Shown here: positions 33,684-42,335 of the stretch, in pieces
Position numbering within the stretch: position 1 is the first letter of the stretch
How the letters are laid out: every line of letters begins with the position of its first letter
Source: a bacterium (Candidatus Blackallbacteria) CG13_big_fil_rev_8_21_14_2_50_49_14
GTDB lineage: Bacteria; Cyanobacteriota; Sericytochromatia; UBA7694
NCBI GenBank assembly: GCA_002783405.1
Contig: PFGG01000055.1
Coordinates: 118,003-182,002 of the forward strand
Direction: 5' to 3'
DNA length: 64,000 nucleotides
Program-made: the position numbers and the translations under genes
The notes under the pieces: generated by a model
Databases searched by the model: none
What the model was told of the DNA's origin: nothing
The model's input: only the letters and a program-made list of their open reading frames with translations

Positions 33684-34050
33684 CCATGTATTCCGCAAAG
33701 GCTTTAACCTGATTTTCACCAGAATCTTCGCCTGTATAATAAGGGGGCTTCACCGGCCCCAAACTGGTAATTGAAGATTCCGTCGTTCCAATTAACCAGT
33801 ATTGATTCTCAAAAACCTGCACCAAATACAGGTTTTTACGTCCTTCCAGCACGCTGCGTTCTAAAACGCGGATTTGCTGACCAGCGGGTGTTCCACCTTT
33901 CACCAATTGAAAGAGGGGAAAACCCGGCAAGTTTGCACCTTTTCGGGTTTTCAGTTTCACAAGAATATAGGCTAGGATTCCCATCAAAATGATGAGAAAA
34001 ACCATATTTTTCAAATAGCCTACGTAGTCAAACTGAAAGGGTTCCCCCAT
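33655..34050 (-). CDS. fliO: FliO-like flagellar biosynthetic protein
   Basis: The 131-residue protein has one N-terminal transmembrane segment (MVFLIILMGILAYILVKLK). A small cytoplasmic domain follows with IRVLERSVLEGRKNLYLVQVFENQYWLIGTTESSITSL, the FliO pattern of 'ldr..lg..r.l.lv.v.g...llG...' . It helps assemble FliP. It lies between fliN and fliP in the usual order. FliO is poorly conserved, but position and motif agree well. Confidence 0.87.
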   Translation of the reverse strand: MGEPFQFDYVGYLKNMVFLIILMGILAYILVKLKTRKGANLPGFPLFQLVKGGTPAGQQIRVLERSVLEGRKNLYLVQVFENQYWLIGTTESSITSLGPVKPPYYTGEDSGENQVKAFAEYMDDHEKNTTD

Positions 34051-34066
34051 GAAACTTTAAAAGCGG

Positions 34067-34471
34067 TTAATAGCCGCCCTCATCAAATCCTTCCATTGCA
34101 CCTGCATCACTGCCAGATTCAGAAGCTTTCGGCTTATGTACCTGCGTGATTTTAACACCGAAATTATTGCCAATGACAACAACTTCGCCCTTCGCAATCA
34201 AACGTCCGTTCACGAGCAGGTCAACAGGTTCGCCTGCCAAACGCTCAAGTTTGATTACAGAAGAATCTTCAAGTTGCAAGACTTCTTTCAGGGGAAGATG
34301 GGTTCTACCCAACTCCACCGTCACGTCCATCTTGACATCTTTTACCAGTTCAAGATTACCCAATACCCCAGTAACGGCAGAGGTGGGCAGATCCCGGACC
34401 AGGGGAGCAAACTTAACGGGACTTACCGTCATTTTGCGCGATGGTTTGTTTTGCGCTTTCATTTCTGCCAC
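34067..34471 (-). CDS. fliN: Flagellar motor switch protein FliN
   Basis: The 134-residue protein has a single SpoA/C-ring domain: [41 protein letters not shown] then [29 protein letters not shown], a textbook FliN core. It builds the lower C-ring with FliM and controls rotation. A GTG at 34471 is the likely start because GAGGAGG lies about 11 bases before it; an ATG lies nine bases downstream. It follows the membrane FliN-like gene by 21 bases. Confidence 0.93.
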   Translation of the reverse strand: MAEMKAQNKPSRKMTVSPVKFAPLVRDLPTSAVTGVLGNLELVKDVKMDVTVELGRTHLPLKEVLQLEDSSVIKLERLAGEPVDLLVNGRLIAKGEVVVIGNNFGVKITQVHKPKASESGSDAGAMEGFDEGGY

Positions 34472-34492
34472 GGATTGAAATGCCTCCTCAAA

Positions 34493-36586
34493 TTAAACAG
34501 TCAGATTATGCAGTTGATTGCCATTGCCACTATTAAAATAGGTTGTGGAAACCTTTACGGCCAGGTTACTGTCAGAAACAATCAGCTTACCTTTGCCTTT
34601 ACGTGAGCCATTGAAAAGAATATCTATCTCTTCATTGGCCGGTTTATTCAGAAGGACAAGTGTGCCTTCTTTCAGATTCAGCCACTCTACCAGATCCAGG
34701 GTCGCCTGTCCAAGTTCAGCACTGATCTCGACAGGAACATTGCCCAACTCTCCGAAGGATTCATCCAAAGCAGAGGAGAGCAGCTTTTTATCCACAGCGT
34801 GGCGGCTGGCATGAGGAGCAAGCAGTTCACGAGAGTCAATCCCGAAGACACTTTCAAACTCACGACCAAACTCATCAATAATTTCAGCAGCAAGATTGTC
34901 TTCATCCATCGACAACTCTTCCATCAGGCGACTGGTTTCCAGTTCGGTTTCCAGGGCATCCTGCATACCGCCACCATCGAAACTGATAATCGCGGGATTC
35001 GCAAAGGAGCCAGGAGCCTGATCAGAGGAAATCACATGGCCTTGAGGCTCATGACGATAGTGAGTCCGAATCAGTTCATCACTGATAGACATGCCCTGAG
35101 GAGACATTTTACCCACCACGATCATTACGAAGGGAATCATCAGTCCCCCCAGGCTGACCGCATGGGTGAAAGAGAGGTCAGGTGAATAGGCCAGACCCAA
35201 GGTAGACAATAAGGGCGATACGGCTGGGTTCATGGCTTCTTTGCCAAAGAGCAGGCTCAAGGGCACCACAATCAGAACACCCAGCACGAAACCAAGGGTT
35301 GCACCAAAGGATGCGCCCATGGCAACGCGGGCCACAATATTCAGAACATTCATAATCGGGGCTGCTTCAGGTTCATCAATACGGGTCACCTTGGCAGTAT
35401 CCACATGAATGGTTTCAACATATTTGCTTGAAAACGGGGTTTCAAATTTCCGCATCAGACCAAAGATCGCTCCGGCAATGGCCAATACAAAGGCATAACC
35501 AAAGGCGGCTCCCAGAGAACCCCCTAAGAAAAGCATGTCCAGAAGCGGGTTGCCCGTGCCCGGCAATTGAGCAGAACCCTGTGAGGTTTTCTCAGGCTGT
35601 GTAATATACGCGCCGACCAAGCCTACAACACCACCCGCAACCGGCTGATCTTTAAAGACTTGATTGTATTTATTGCCCGGAGCCTGTTTAACAGGAGGGG
35701 CCACTGAAGCAGGGGCGGCAACTGAAGCAGGTGCAGACACAGGTGCAACAGCACTGGCAGGAGCCACAGGCTTCACAGTTTTGGCCACAGGTTTCACGGC
35801 TTTGACCACGGGCTTCATGGTTGATTTTTTAGGTGCCACTGTCTTGGCAGCAGCGGGGGGAGGATCTTCCAAATTGAGGTCAGAAAGATCAAGCGGCTCT
35901 TCTTGAGCTTGTTTAAAGGAAGAGTAAACAATTTCTTCTTCGTTTTCAGAAGTATGGCTCATTGGAGCAACAGCCACAGGCTTGCCTGAAAGTGTCAGAG
36001 GCTTGCCCTTCACCAAACCGCCCAAATTCAGAAAAGAAACAACGAGCAGTACGAAAGAAATAGCCAAAACTTCAGGCCAGCGGAAAAAGCTGCGCACATT
36101 ATCAAAACTGACGGTAAAGGTATATTTATTGGTATTGAGATACAGCATATTGTGGACAGAAAAACCCAAACCCACAACAAAAACCAGCAAGAATAAAGTC
36201 ATCGGCATACTCAGGCTCTTCTGAATCACTGTAAAAACAGCCAGAAGCGCCAAGGGCACAAAACCAAAAAGGGTAAGCAGGCGATAACCCCAGGGGTGAC
36301 GCCAAATACCAGGAAGCGTATATTCTTTAGGTGGAGGCGGAGGAGCGACGGGCTCAGCAGGGCCAGCTTCAGCTTCTTCAGCTTCATCCTCTCCCAATAA
36401 GGAGGCGGCGAAGGCATTGGCTTCAGCCTGCTCGGCTTCTCTTTCAGCCTGCAGAGCTTCCATCATATCATCGCCAAAAAGGTCGTCGTCTTCTTCCTCT
36501 TCGTCTTCATCGTAATCATCATCTTGAGAAGCCATCATCATAGGCTTTCTCAGTAGTTCGTCAAACAGTGGATCTTGCTGGTACAT
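34493..36586 (-). CDS. Large membrane protein with C-terminal FliN/SpoA domain
   Basis: At 697 residues it is five times the size of FliN. Residues ~20-80 are extremely acidic (Asp/Glu runs). Three hydrophobic helices lie at ~103-193. A Pro/Ala/Lys/Val-rich linker follows at ~245-305. Further membrane segments are at ~345-380, ~415-450 and ~478-495. The last ~80 residues carry a SpoA/FliN domain (FGELGNVPVEISAELGQATL, then LLNKPANEEIDILFNG). It sits between fliM and fliN, at the place where fliY/fliN genes occur. It might link the C-ring to the membrane. ATG 36586 is chosen over a TTG six bases earlier. I know of no described homologue with this layout. Confidence 0.8.
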   Translation of the reverse strand: MYQQDPLFDELLRKPMMMASQDDDYDEDEEEEDDDLFGDDMMEALQAEREAEQAEANAFAASLLGEDEAEEAEAGPAEPVAPPPPPKEYTLPGIWRHPWGYRLLTLFGFVPLALLAVFTVIQKSLSMPMTLFLLVFVVGLGFSVHNMLYLNTNKYTFTVSFDNVRSFFRWPEVLAISFVLLVVSFLNLGGLVKGKPLTLSGKPVAVAPMSHTSENEEEIVYSSFKQAQEEPLDLSDLNLEDPPPAAAKTVAPKKSTMKPVVKAVKPVAKTVKPVAPASAVAPVSAPASVAAPASVAPPVKQAPGNKYNQVFKDQPVAGGVVGLVGAYITQPEKTSQGSAQLPGTGNPLLDMLFLGGSLGAAFGYAFVLAIAGAIFGLMRKFETPFSSKYVETIHVDTAKVTRIDEPEAAPIMNVLNIVARVAMGASFGATLGFVLGVLIVVPLSLLFGKEAMNPAVSPLLSTLGLAYSPDLSFTHAVSLGGLMIPFVMIVVGKMSPQGMSISDELIRTHYRHEPQGHVISSDQAPGSFANPAIISFDGGGMQDALETELETSRLMEELSMDEDNLAAEIIDEFGREFESVFGIDSRELLAPHASRHAVDKKLLSSALDESFGELGNVPVEISAELGQATLDLVEWLNLKEGTLVLLNKPANEEIDILFNGSRKGKGKLIVSDSNLAVKVSTTYFNSGNGNQLHNLTV

Positions 36587-36624
36587 AGTCAAACTCTATC
36601 TCTCTCTACCGACATTTTGATGAC

Positions 36625-37521
36625 TCATGACTCTGTAATCTGGACAGCCAGGTGACGTCCGTCGGAGGTTGTGCCTGGCATGCCTTTCATGAGGGTATCT
36701 TTGCCAACCTTAACGGTCAGCGGCCTATCAATCGCTTGTTCAAGGACAATAAAGTCATTGAATTCCATATTCTGGATATCAGAAAAACTCATACGGGTTT
36801 TTCCGAGCTCAACGATGACAGGGGTTGTCACATCATCGACCATGGTGATGCGTTCTTGCACCTGTTCAAAATCAGCCTCTTCACGTGTACTTTCCAGTAC
36901 ATTCTGAAGCGCATGGTACAGAGGAGCCAGATAAGGCTGCGGGAAAACAAGTGCCGCTTTCTGAACATCACGCGCAATCATGGTGACCTGGAAGGTAATC
37001 AGCACGGAAGGCGTATCAGGATTGATACCCATCAGCAAATTGCGAAATTCATCAATGGTAGGTGTATTTGGAAACGTAGCCAATTGCAAACTCAAAGGAT
37101 GGAATTCTCCCCAAACAGTGGAGAAGGCCTCGGAGAACTGTTGAATTCGGTTATCAATCTGACCGAGCTCAAATTCTGTAATTTCATTTTCAGACTCAGG
37201 TGCAATTTCTGCACCGGCCTGACGGACCATCGAAATAACAGATTCTTTTTCAATGACCAGGGCAACACCCCCGACCAAAGATTCGCCAAAGCCCAAAAGG
37301 GACCAGACAGAATCGCGCGGGTATTTGCGCAGAACCTGTTGAAAACTCTGCTGTTCCACGCTAATCACCTGCCAACTAGCAGCTGAAGTGGGTTCAGCGG
37401 ACAAAATCTCAGTTAAAGTCTGGGCCACCCGGTCGTGAATATAGTACAAAGCTTTCTGGTCATCACCGGTGAGGGGCCGTGACTTGACAAAACGTAGTGA
37501 CTGCAGTGGATTATTAGTCAA
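36625..37521 (-). CDS. fliM: Flagellar motor switch protein FliM without CheY-binding peptide
   Basis: The 298-residue protein has the FliM middle domain from residue ~8 (RFVKSRPLTGDDQKALYYIHDRVAQTLTEILSAEP). A C-terminal SpoA domain follows (VIVELGKTRMSFSDIQNMEFNDFIVLEQAIDRPLTVKVG). The N-terminal 'LSQxEIDALL' segment that binds phosphorylated CheY is missing; the protein starts almost directly at the middle domain. A TTG start is the only choice, as no in-frame ATG precedes the domain. It is the first gene of the flagellar operon. Switch control must work differently, or through the FliN proteins. Confidence 0.85.
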   Translation of the reverse strand: MTNNPLQSLRFVKSRPLTGDDQKALYYIHDRVAQTLTEILSAEPTSAASWQVISVEQQSFQQVLRKYPRDSVWSLLGFGESLVGGVALVIEKESVISMVRQAGAEIAPESENEITEFELGQIDNRIQQFSEAFSTVWGEFHPLSLQLATFPNTPTIDEFRNLLMGINPDTPSVLITFQVTMIARDVQKAALVFPQPYLAPLYHALQNVLESTREEADFEQVQERITMVDDVTTPVIVELGKTRMSFSDIQNMEFNDFIVLEQAIDRPLTVKVGKDTLMKGMPGTTSDGRHLAVQITES

Positions 37522-37671
37522 AGTAAGAACTACCTCATTCTCATCAGGAACTCATCTTATACATAATACGACAAGATCTTTGGATGTACAACGTGGGTTC
37601 ATCACAGTTGTAAGGATTATGATGAATTTAAAATATAATTTTAACAAGCTTATCCTTAGTTCGGAGGGATT

Positions 37672-39120
37672 GTGTTACATTTCTTTAAGATGCGAAGCTT
37701 TTTGATTCTTACGGCAGGAGTCTTGCCTTTCCTGGTGCTTCCGGTCTCTGCGCGTACGGCAGCCGCCCCTTCTGGGCTGCAGTCTGCGTGGATGCAACCG
37801 GGGCTTTCTGCTGCCCATACTGGCATCCAGGTTTTTTCCCTCAAAACCGGGAAATCGATTCTTGCTCACAATGCTGAGATCCCGCTCATGCCAGCCTCAA
37901 ATATGAAACTGGTCACTTCTGCAGCTGCACTTTCCCTTTTAAAACCTGAGTTTCGTTTTAAAACTTTGGTCTATACCAATGGCAGAGTTCAAGGCAATAC
38001 CCTGAATGGAGATCTCTATCTCAAAGGCCTGGGCGATCCCGAGCTGACCGATGAACGGCTTTCCCAACTGGCTTCAGAAATTCGCTACAGCGGCATTCAG
38101 AAAATCAATGGCAAGCTGATTGCCGATGATCAATATTTTGATCAGGTACGCGAAGGCCGGGGCTGGAAAAAAACCTATGGCGCCTCAGCCTATAGCGCCC
38201 AGATCAGCGCCCTGTCTCTGAACCGCAATACCGTCAATGTCTGGGTGCGTCCCGGCCAGCCCGGCCAGGCAGCCGAAATCGCCCTGGAGCCCCCCAACCA
38301 GTTTTTTGAAATCGTCAACAATACCCGTACAGGCGGCAGAACCCGTCTGCAAATTGCACGCACCATGAATGGGGGCAAAAATCGGGTCACCGTCACCGGC
38401 TCGATCTCCCCCCAGGCCCGCCCCGAAAAAGAAGCAATCAACCTTGAAAACCCTGCACTTTATACTGGCTACGTGTTTAAACACCAGCTTCAAAAAGCAG
38501 GGATTGTCTTTACCGGCAGCGTGACACAGGGCAAAACTCCCAGTGGCGTTTATGAATTGGGGCGCACCGAATCCCGTCCCCTGCGGGATATTGTCGGCGA
38601 ACTGAATAAACACAGTATTAATCTGATTGCCGAAAATCTGCTCAAATACATGGGTGCGCTTTTTGAGGGAGAACCCGGCAGCTCCGCCAAAGGCGCCAAA
38701 GTGGTACAGGAAAAGTTTTTACAGGAAATGGTGGGCCTGGGCCCCAAAAACGGCATCAGCATGGCCGATGGCTCTGGGCTTTCGCCCCTGAACCGAGTCA
38801 CCGCCGATTCTCTGGCAAAAATTCTGATGTATATGCAGGGCCAGTTTGATGTCGGCGTAGATTATATCTCTTCGCTTGCCATTTCAGGGGTCGATGGCAC
38901 CTTGCACACCCGCCTCAACAGTCCAGGCCTGAAACGTCGGATTCGCGCCAAAACAGGTTTTATCAACGGGGTTTCTTCACTCTCTGGCTATTTACAGACC
39001 AAAAACAATGAAACCCTGGTCTTCTCATTTTTAATGAATCACTTCACAGGGGTTTATGCTGCACGCGCCAGTCAGGACAACCTCTGTGCCCGCCTGGTCA
39101 ACTGGAGCAGCACGCCTTAA
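37672..39120 (+). CDS. dacB: D-alanyl-D-alanine carboxypeptidase/endopeptidase (PBP4-type)
   Basis: The 482-residue enzyme has a signal peptide (FLILTAGVLPFLVLPVSA). The penicillin-binding motifs are SxxK in MPASNMKLVTSAA (S76, K79), the SxN block in DGSGLSPLNRVT, and KTG in RAKTGFINGVSSLSGYL. This is the S13/PBP4 class, which trims peptidoglycan side chains and cuts cross-links in the periplasm. A GTG start at 37672 is supported by GGAGGG four to five bases upstream; ATG 37690 is the alternative. It diverges from the flagellar operon across 150 bases. Confidence 0.92.
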   Translation: MLHFFKMRSFLILTAGVLPFLVLPVSARTAAAPSGLQSAWMQPGLSAAHTGIQVFSLKTGKSILAHNAEIPLMPASNMKLVTSAAALSLLKPEFRFKTLVYTNGRVQGNTLNGDLYLKGLGDPELTDERLSQLASEIRYSGIQKINGKLIADDQYFDQVREGRGWKKTYGASAYSAQISALSLNRNTVNVWVRPGQPGQAAEIALEPPNQFFEIVNNTRTGGRTRLQIARTMNGGKNRVTVTGSISPQARPEKEAINLENPALYTGYVFKHQLQKAGIVFTGSVTQGKTPSGVYELGRTESRPLRDIVGELNKHSINLIAENLLKYMGALFEGEPGSSAKGAKVVQEKFLQEMVGLGPKNGISMADGSGLSPLNRVTADSLAKILMYMQGQFDVGVDYISSLAISGVDGTLHTRLNSPGLKRRIRAKTGFINGVSSLSGYLQTKNNETLVFSFLMNHFTGVYAARASQDNLCARLVNWSSTP

Positions 39121-39743
39121 AGCTGAACCAAAGGTACCAATTGCAAAGCCAGCTCATGATTTTTTTCGGGGCTGGCTTCAATATCCAGCTTTAACACAAA
39201 AATAAACCGGCCCCGCTGAAACAGCAGGGTCTGGTTGTGTGCGTTCCAGGCCGCTTTAAAGACGGGCGCATTCTTCTGATTCGGTTTGGCCGGTTTGGCG
39301 GGGGCTTTTGCAGGCGGCTTTTCAGCTTTAAATAGCTGCCCAGCCAGCGGATCCGGGCTGCCATAGCCTGATTCTACGCCCCCCGCCAGTAAAGCCAGAT
39401 AAGCCGCAATCGCCTCTTCAGCAGAGGCATATTCTCCCCGGATTTCGAGATCCAGCGAGGCCCAGGTGGCAAGCGGCTGGTAAGCTGCCCCGCCTCTTTG
39501 CATCGAGGCCCTCAAACGGGCCTCATTTTCAGCCTTGATTTGCTCAGCACTGGCTTTGGGCCATTCAAAATGACAGCGTCCCTTGACCTGACTGGTCTGT
39601 TGAATCGCCTCCGCTTTTTTAACCAGGGAATGAATTTGTCCGGCATTGAGCAGGCCACAGTCACGCTCCTGGGCCTGAGCGGCCAGAGGATTTAAACAGC
39701 ACACCCCCCACAGAAATCCCAATCCCATCCATATCAGACGCAT
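39117..39743 (-). CDS. Periplasmic protein of unknown function
   Basis: The 208-residue protein has a signal peptide (MRLIWMGLGFLWGVCCLNP, cleavage after AAQAQ). Two Cys (RDCGLL, GRCHFEW) could form a disulphide. A Lys/Pro/Ala-rich linker (KPPAKAPAKPAKPNQKN) separates an N-terminal from a C-terminal beta-rich part (TLLFQRGRFIFVLKLDI). No family is recognised. Its stop overlaps that of dacB by four bases in a convergent arrangement. Confidence 0.7.
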   Translation of the reverse strand: MRLIWMGLGFLWGVCCLNPLAAQAQERDCGLLNAGQIHSLVKKAEAIQQTSQVKGRCHFEWPKASAEQIKAENEARLRASMQRGGAAYQPLATWASLDLEIRGEYASAEEAIAAYLALLAGGVESGYGSPDPLAGQLFKAEKPPAKAPAKPAKPNQKNAPVFKAAWNAHNQTLLFQRGRFIFVLKLDIEASPEKNHELALQLVPLVQL

Positions 39744-39962
39744 CTTTTCTTTCCCCCTTCACGATGGTTCAGCAGAGCTTGGTACAATACCCTAACAGCG
39801 CAGAAGCAAAAACTCTGTTTTTGACAATTTTTCAGGCGCTCAGCTTTGTTCTCAGCAAAGCCGACCGTCTGGCAGATCTGAGGCGCATGGCGCGCACAGA
39901 CTTCAGACAGGCGTTTCTTTCTGCGAGAAGCTCTAGAAATCATACAACACGAGGAACTGTTT

Positions 39963-41126
39963 ATGGGATATACCTATGTCGTTTTAGGAGCCGGAATTCA
40001 AGGCACCACCATCGCCTACGATATGGCGCGTTTTGGCGAAGCAGAGAAGGTGATGTTGCTGGACATGAGTCTGGAACAGGCCCAGAAATCTGCAGAACAT
40101 ATCAACCGCCTGCTCGAAAAACCCTTGGTAGAAGCCGGCAGCATTGATGTGCGCAACCGTGAGCAATTGCTTGCAGCCCTCCAACCCGCTGACAGCTGCC
40201 TGAGTGCCGTGCCTTATTTTCTCAACCCTGAAATTGCGGCCTGTGCTGTGGAAGCCAAAACCAATTTCTGCGATCTGGGCGGCAATACCGATGTGGTTTT
40301 TCAAGAACTGGCCCTGCATGAAAAAGCCCTGACAGCAGGCGTTTCTGTGATTCCCGATTGTGGTCTGGCACCGGGCCTGGGCAACACCCTGGCAGCCCAC
40401 GGCATTGGCCAGCTCGATCAGTGTGATGAGGTACAGGTACGTTGTGGTGGCCTGCCTCAGAACCCCCAGCCCCCCCTGGATTATATGCTCGTTTTCAGCG
40501 TAGAAGGGCTGACCAATGAGTATTTTGGCGAAGCCGTGATTCTACGGGACGGAAAAATCGACAAGGTCAAAACCTTTGCCGAGCATGAACTTTTGCAATT
40601 GCCGGCTCCCCTGGGCGAATGTGAGGCCTTTACCACCTCAGGCGGCACCTCCACCTGCCCCTGGACCTTTGAAGGCCAGGTCAAAACCTACGAATACAAA
40701 ACCATTCGCTACAAAGGCCACTACGAAAAAATGAAGGTCATGCATGATCTGGGCCTGCTCGATCTTGAAGCGATTGAAGTGGATGGCCAGCAGGTCATTC
40801 CCCGCCATGTCTTTCATGCCGCAGCCCTGAAAAAGCTCAATTTTCCAGGCGAGAAGGATCTGGTGGTTTTGCGCGCCACCTGCAAAGGCAGCCGGGATGG
40901 TCAGGCCAAAACCCTGGAATACACCATCGTCGATTTCTTCGACGAAAGCACAGGCTTCAACGCCATGTCACGCATGACGGGCTATCCCGCCTCGATTGTG
41001 GCGATCATGATGGCCCGTGGCCAAACCGAGCGCGGGGCCATTCCGCTCGAAAAGTCGGTGCCCACCGCTCCGTTTCTGGAAGAACTGGCCCTGCGGGGAA
41101 TCAAGCTTCAGATTCAGGAAAGCTGA
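39963..41126 (+). CDS. Saccharopine/lysine dehydrogenase-family oxidoreductase
   Basis: The 387-residue enzyme begins with an NAD(P)-binding fold, YVVLGAGIQGTTIAYDMAR (GxGxxG). It contains FCDLGGNTDVVFQ and SVIPDCGLAPGLGNTLA, both typical of saccharopine dehydrogenase/lysine 6-dehydrogenase proteins. Then come GLPQNPQPPLDYMLVFSVEGLTNEY and a C-terminal domain ending with TGYPASIVAIMM. The likely reaction is oxidative deamination or reduction at a lysine-type amino acid; the precise substrate is open. ATG 39963 has GAGGA seven bases upstream. The 219 bases before it show no other gene. Confidence 0.85.
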   Translation: MGYTYVVLGAGIQGTTIAYDMARFGEAEKVMLLDMSLEQAQKSAEHINRLLEKPLVEAGSIDVRNREQLLAALQPADSCLSAVPYFLNPEIAACAVEAKTNFCDLGGNTDVVFQELALHEKALTAGVSVIPDCGLAPGLGNTLAAHGIGQLDQCDEVQVRCGGLPQNPQPPLDYMLVFSVEGLTNEYFGEAVILRDGKIDKVKTFAEHELLQLPAPLGECEAFTTSGGTSTCPWTFEGQVKTYEYKTIRYKGHYEKMKVMHDLGLLDLEAIEVDGQQVIPRHVFHAAALKKLNFPGEKDLVVLRATCKGSRDGQAKTLEYTIVDFFDESTGFNAMSRMTGYPASIVAIMMARGQTERGAIPLEKSVPTAPFLEELALRGIKLQIQES

Positions 41127-41181
41127 AATCATGGGGGGGCGGGTTCGCGCTATACTTAAGAAAAAATCCAGTGAGATCATC

Positions 41182-42333
41182 ATGAAGCCTGTTTTCTATC
41201 TTTTGAGCGCAAGCCTTGTTTTGGCCTGTTTACAGCCTTGGGTCAAAGCCGCCCCCTCGCTTTTCTCGCTTAAAAATGAAAGCCACCAGACCGTGGCACA
41301 AATCGCACCTGAAAACTTTTTCAAAATCGGCCCCGCCCGGCTGGCCAAACAGCACTTGGAGACCTCGCCGGTGCAGTTGGCGGCCGTTGCCCGCAGCACC
41401 CTGGCCTATCTTGAAAAACATGCCCAGGATGACGCAGAAGCCGTTCATGCCGGGCTCTTTGGCAGCCTGGGGGTTTCCCTGGATCAGGTCAAGGCCACCT
41501 TGGCCTTTCTTGTTAGAACCGTCGAAGAAGATCAGGCCGCCAAGCGGCCCTTTCGCCTCAATGATCCCGCTTTTCTTGAACAGCATTTTCGCTTTTTTGA
41601 TTGGAAAGCCGATCAAAAAAACGCAGCGGCCCACAAGGTCAAGGTCAGCGATCAGCGCATCCGTTTAACCAAATATGTGGTCTTTGAAGCTGCGGGCAGC
41701 CCGGTCAAAACAGCACAGCAAAACTGTGCCCTCTACGCTTTGCCCAAGGAAGAGGCCCAACTCAGTGCCGACGAAGCTGAACAAGAAAAAAGCCGCCTGA
41801 TTCGCTACCGTTTTAGCAAACAACAAGTGGTTGCAGGGGCGGTAGACAAACTGGGAGTAAAACCCCTGGTCTGGGTCAGCCGCCAAGGGCTTGAAGACGC
41901 CCTGATGCAGGGCAGCCTGATGGTGCGTATGAATGATGGCAAAATGCGCATGTTCAATGTGCACCGCAACAATGGCATTGGCTATGACCGCAAAATCAAA
42001 GACCCGCGCCAGCAACGCCGCTATTGGTATTTCAAAGAAGTCGCCGGGATTCAGGGCTATGGCAAAGATGAAAAAATCATCGTCCAGCCCGCAGTGACCG
42101 TCGCCGGTGATGTGTTTAATCTGGGCTTGGGCAAATTGGTGGCCCTGCGCTACCCGCTTCAGGGCAAACCTGTCATGCGTCTGGCCATTCTGGCAGACAC
42201 CGGCGGGGCCTTTATTCCCAATCTCTACCAATTGGACTATCTGGCAGGCGTTTTTCCTGACCGTGAGGCGTTCCGCAAAGGGGTTCAGCACCTGCCCGAA
42301 TATGCTGAAGCCTCGGTTTTACTGCTCAAATAG
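41182..42333 (+). CDS. Secreted protein with MltA-like 3D domain
   Basis: About 383 residues from ATG 41182. It has a signal peptide (MKPVFYLLSASLVLACLQP, then WVKAAPS). The C-terminal region reads RLAILADTGGAFIPNLYQLDYLAGVF, which carries the Asp-Thr-Gly-Gly-Ala pattern of the 3D domain found in MltA-type lytic transglycosylases. The central region (RMFNVHRNNGIGYDRKI, KIIVQPAVTVAGDVF) is consistent. It probably acts on or binds peptidoglycan. Frame extension upstream to 41017 lies inside the previous gene and is not used. It is followed after two bases by the glycosidase gene. Confidence 0.7.
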   Translation: MKPVFYLLSASLVLACLQPWVKAAPSLFSLKNESHQTVAQIAPENFFKIGPARLAKQHLETSPVQLAAVARSTLAYLEKHAQDDAEAVHAGLFGSLGVSLDQVKATLAFLVRTVEEDQAAKRPFRLNDPAFLEQHFRFFDWKADQKNAAAHKVKVSDQRIRLTKYVVFEAAGSPVKTAQQNCALYALPKEEAQLSADEAEQEKSRLIRYRFSKQQVVAGAVDKLGVKPLVWVSRQGLEDALMQGSLMVRMNDGKMRMFNVHRNNGIGYDRKIKDPRQQRRYWYFKEVAGIQGYGKDEKIIVQPAVTVAGDVFNLGLGKLVALRYPLQGKPVMRLAILADTGGAFIPNLYQLDYLAGVFPDREAFRKGVQHLPEYAEASVLLLK

Positions 42334-42335
42334 CC

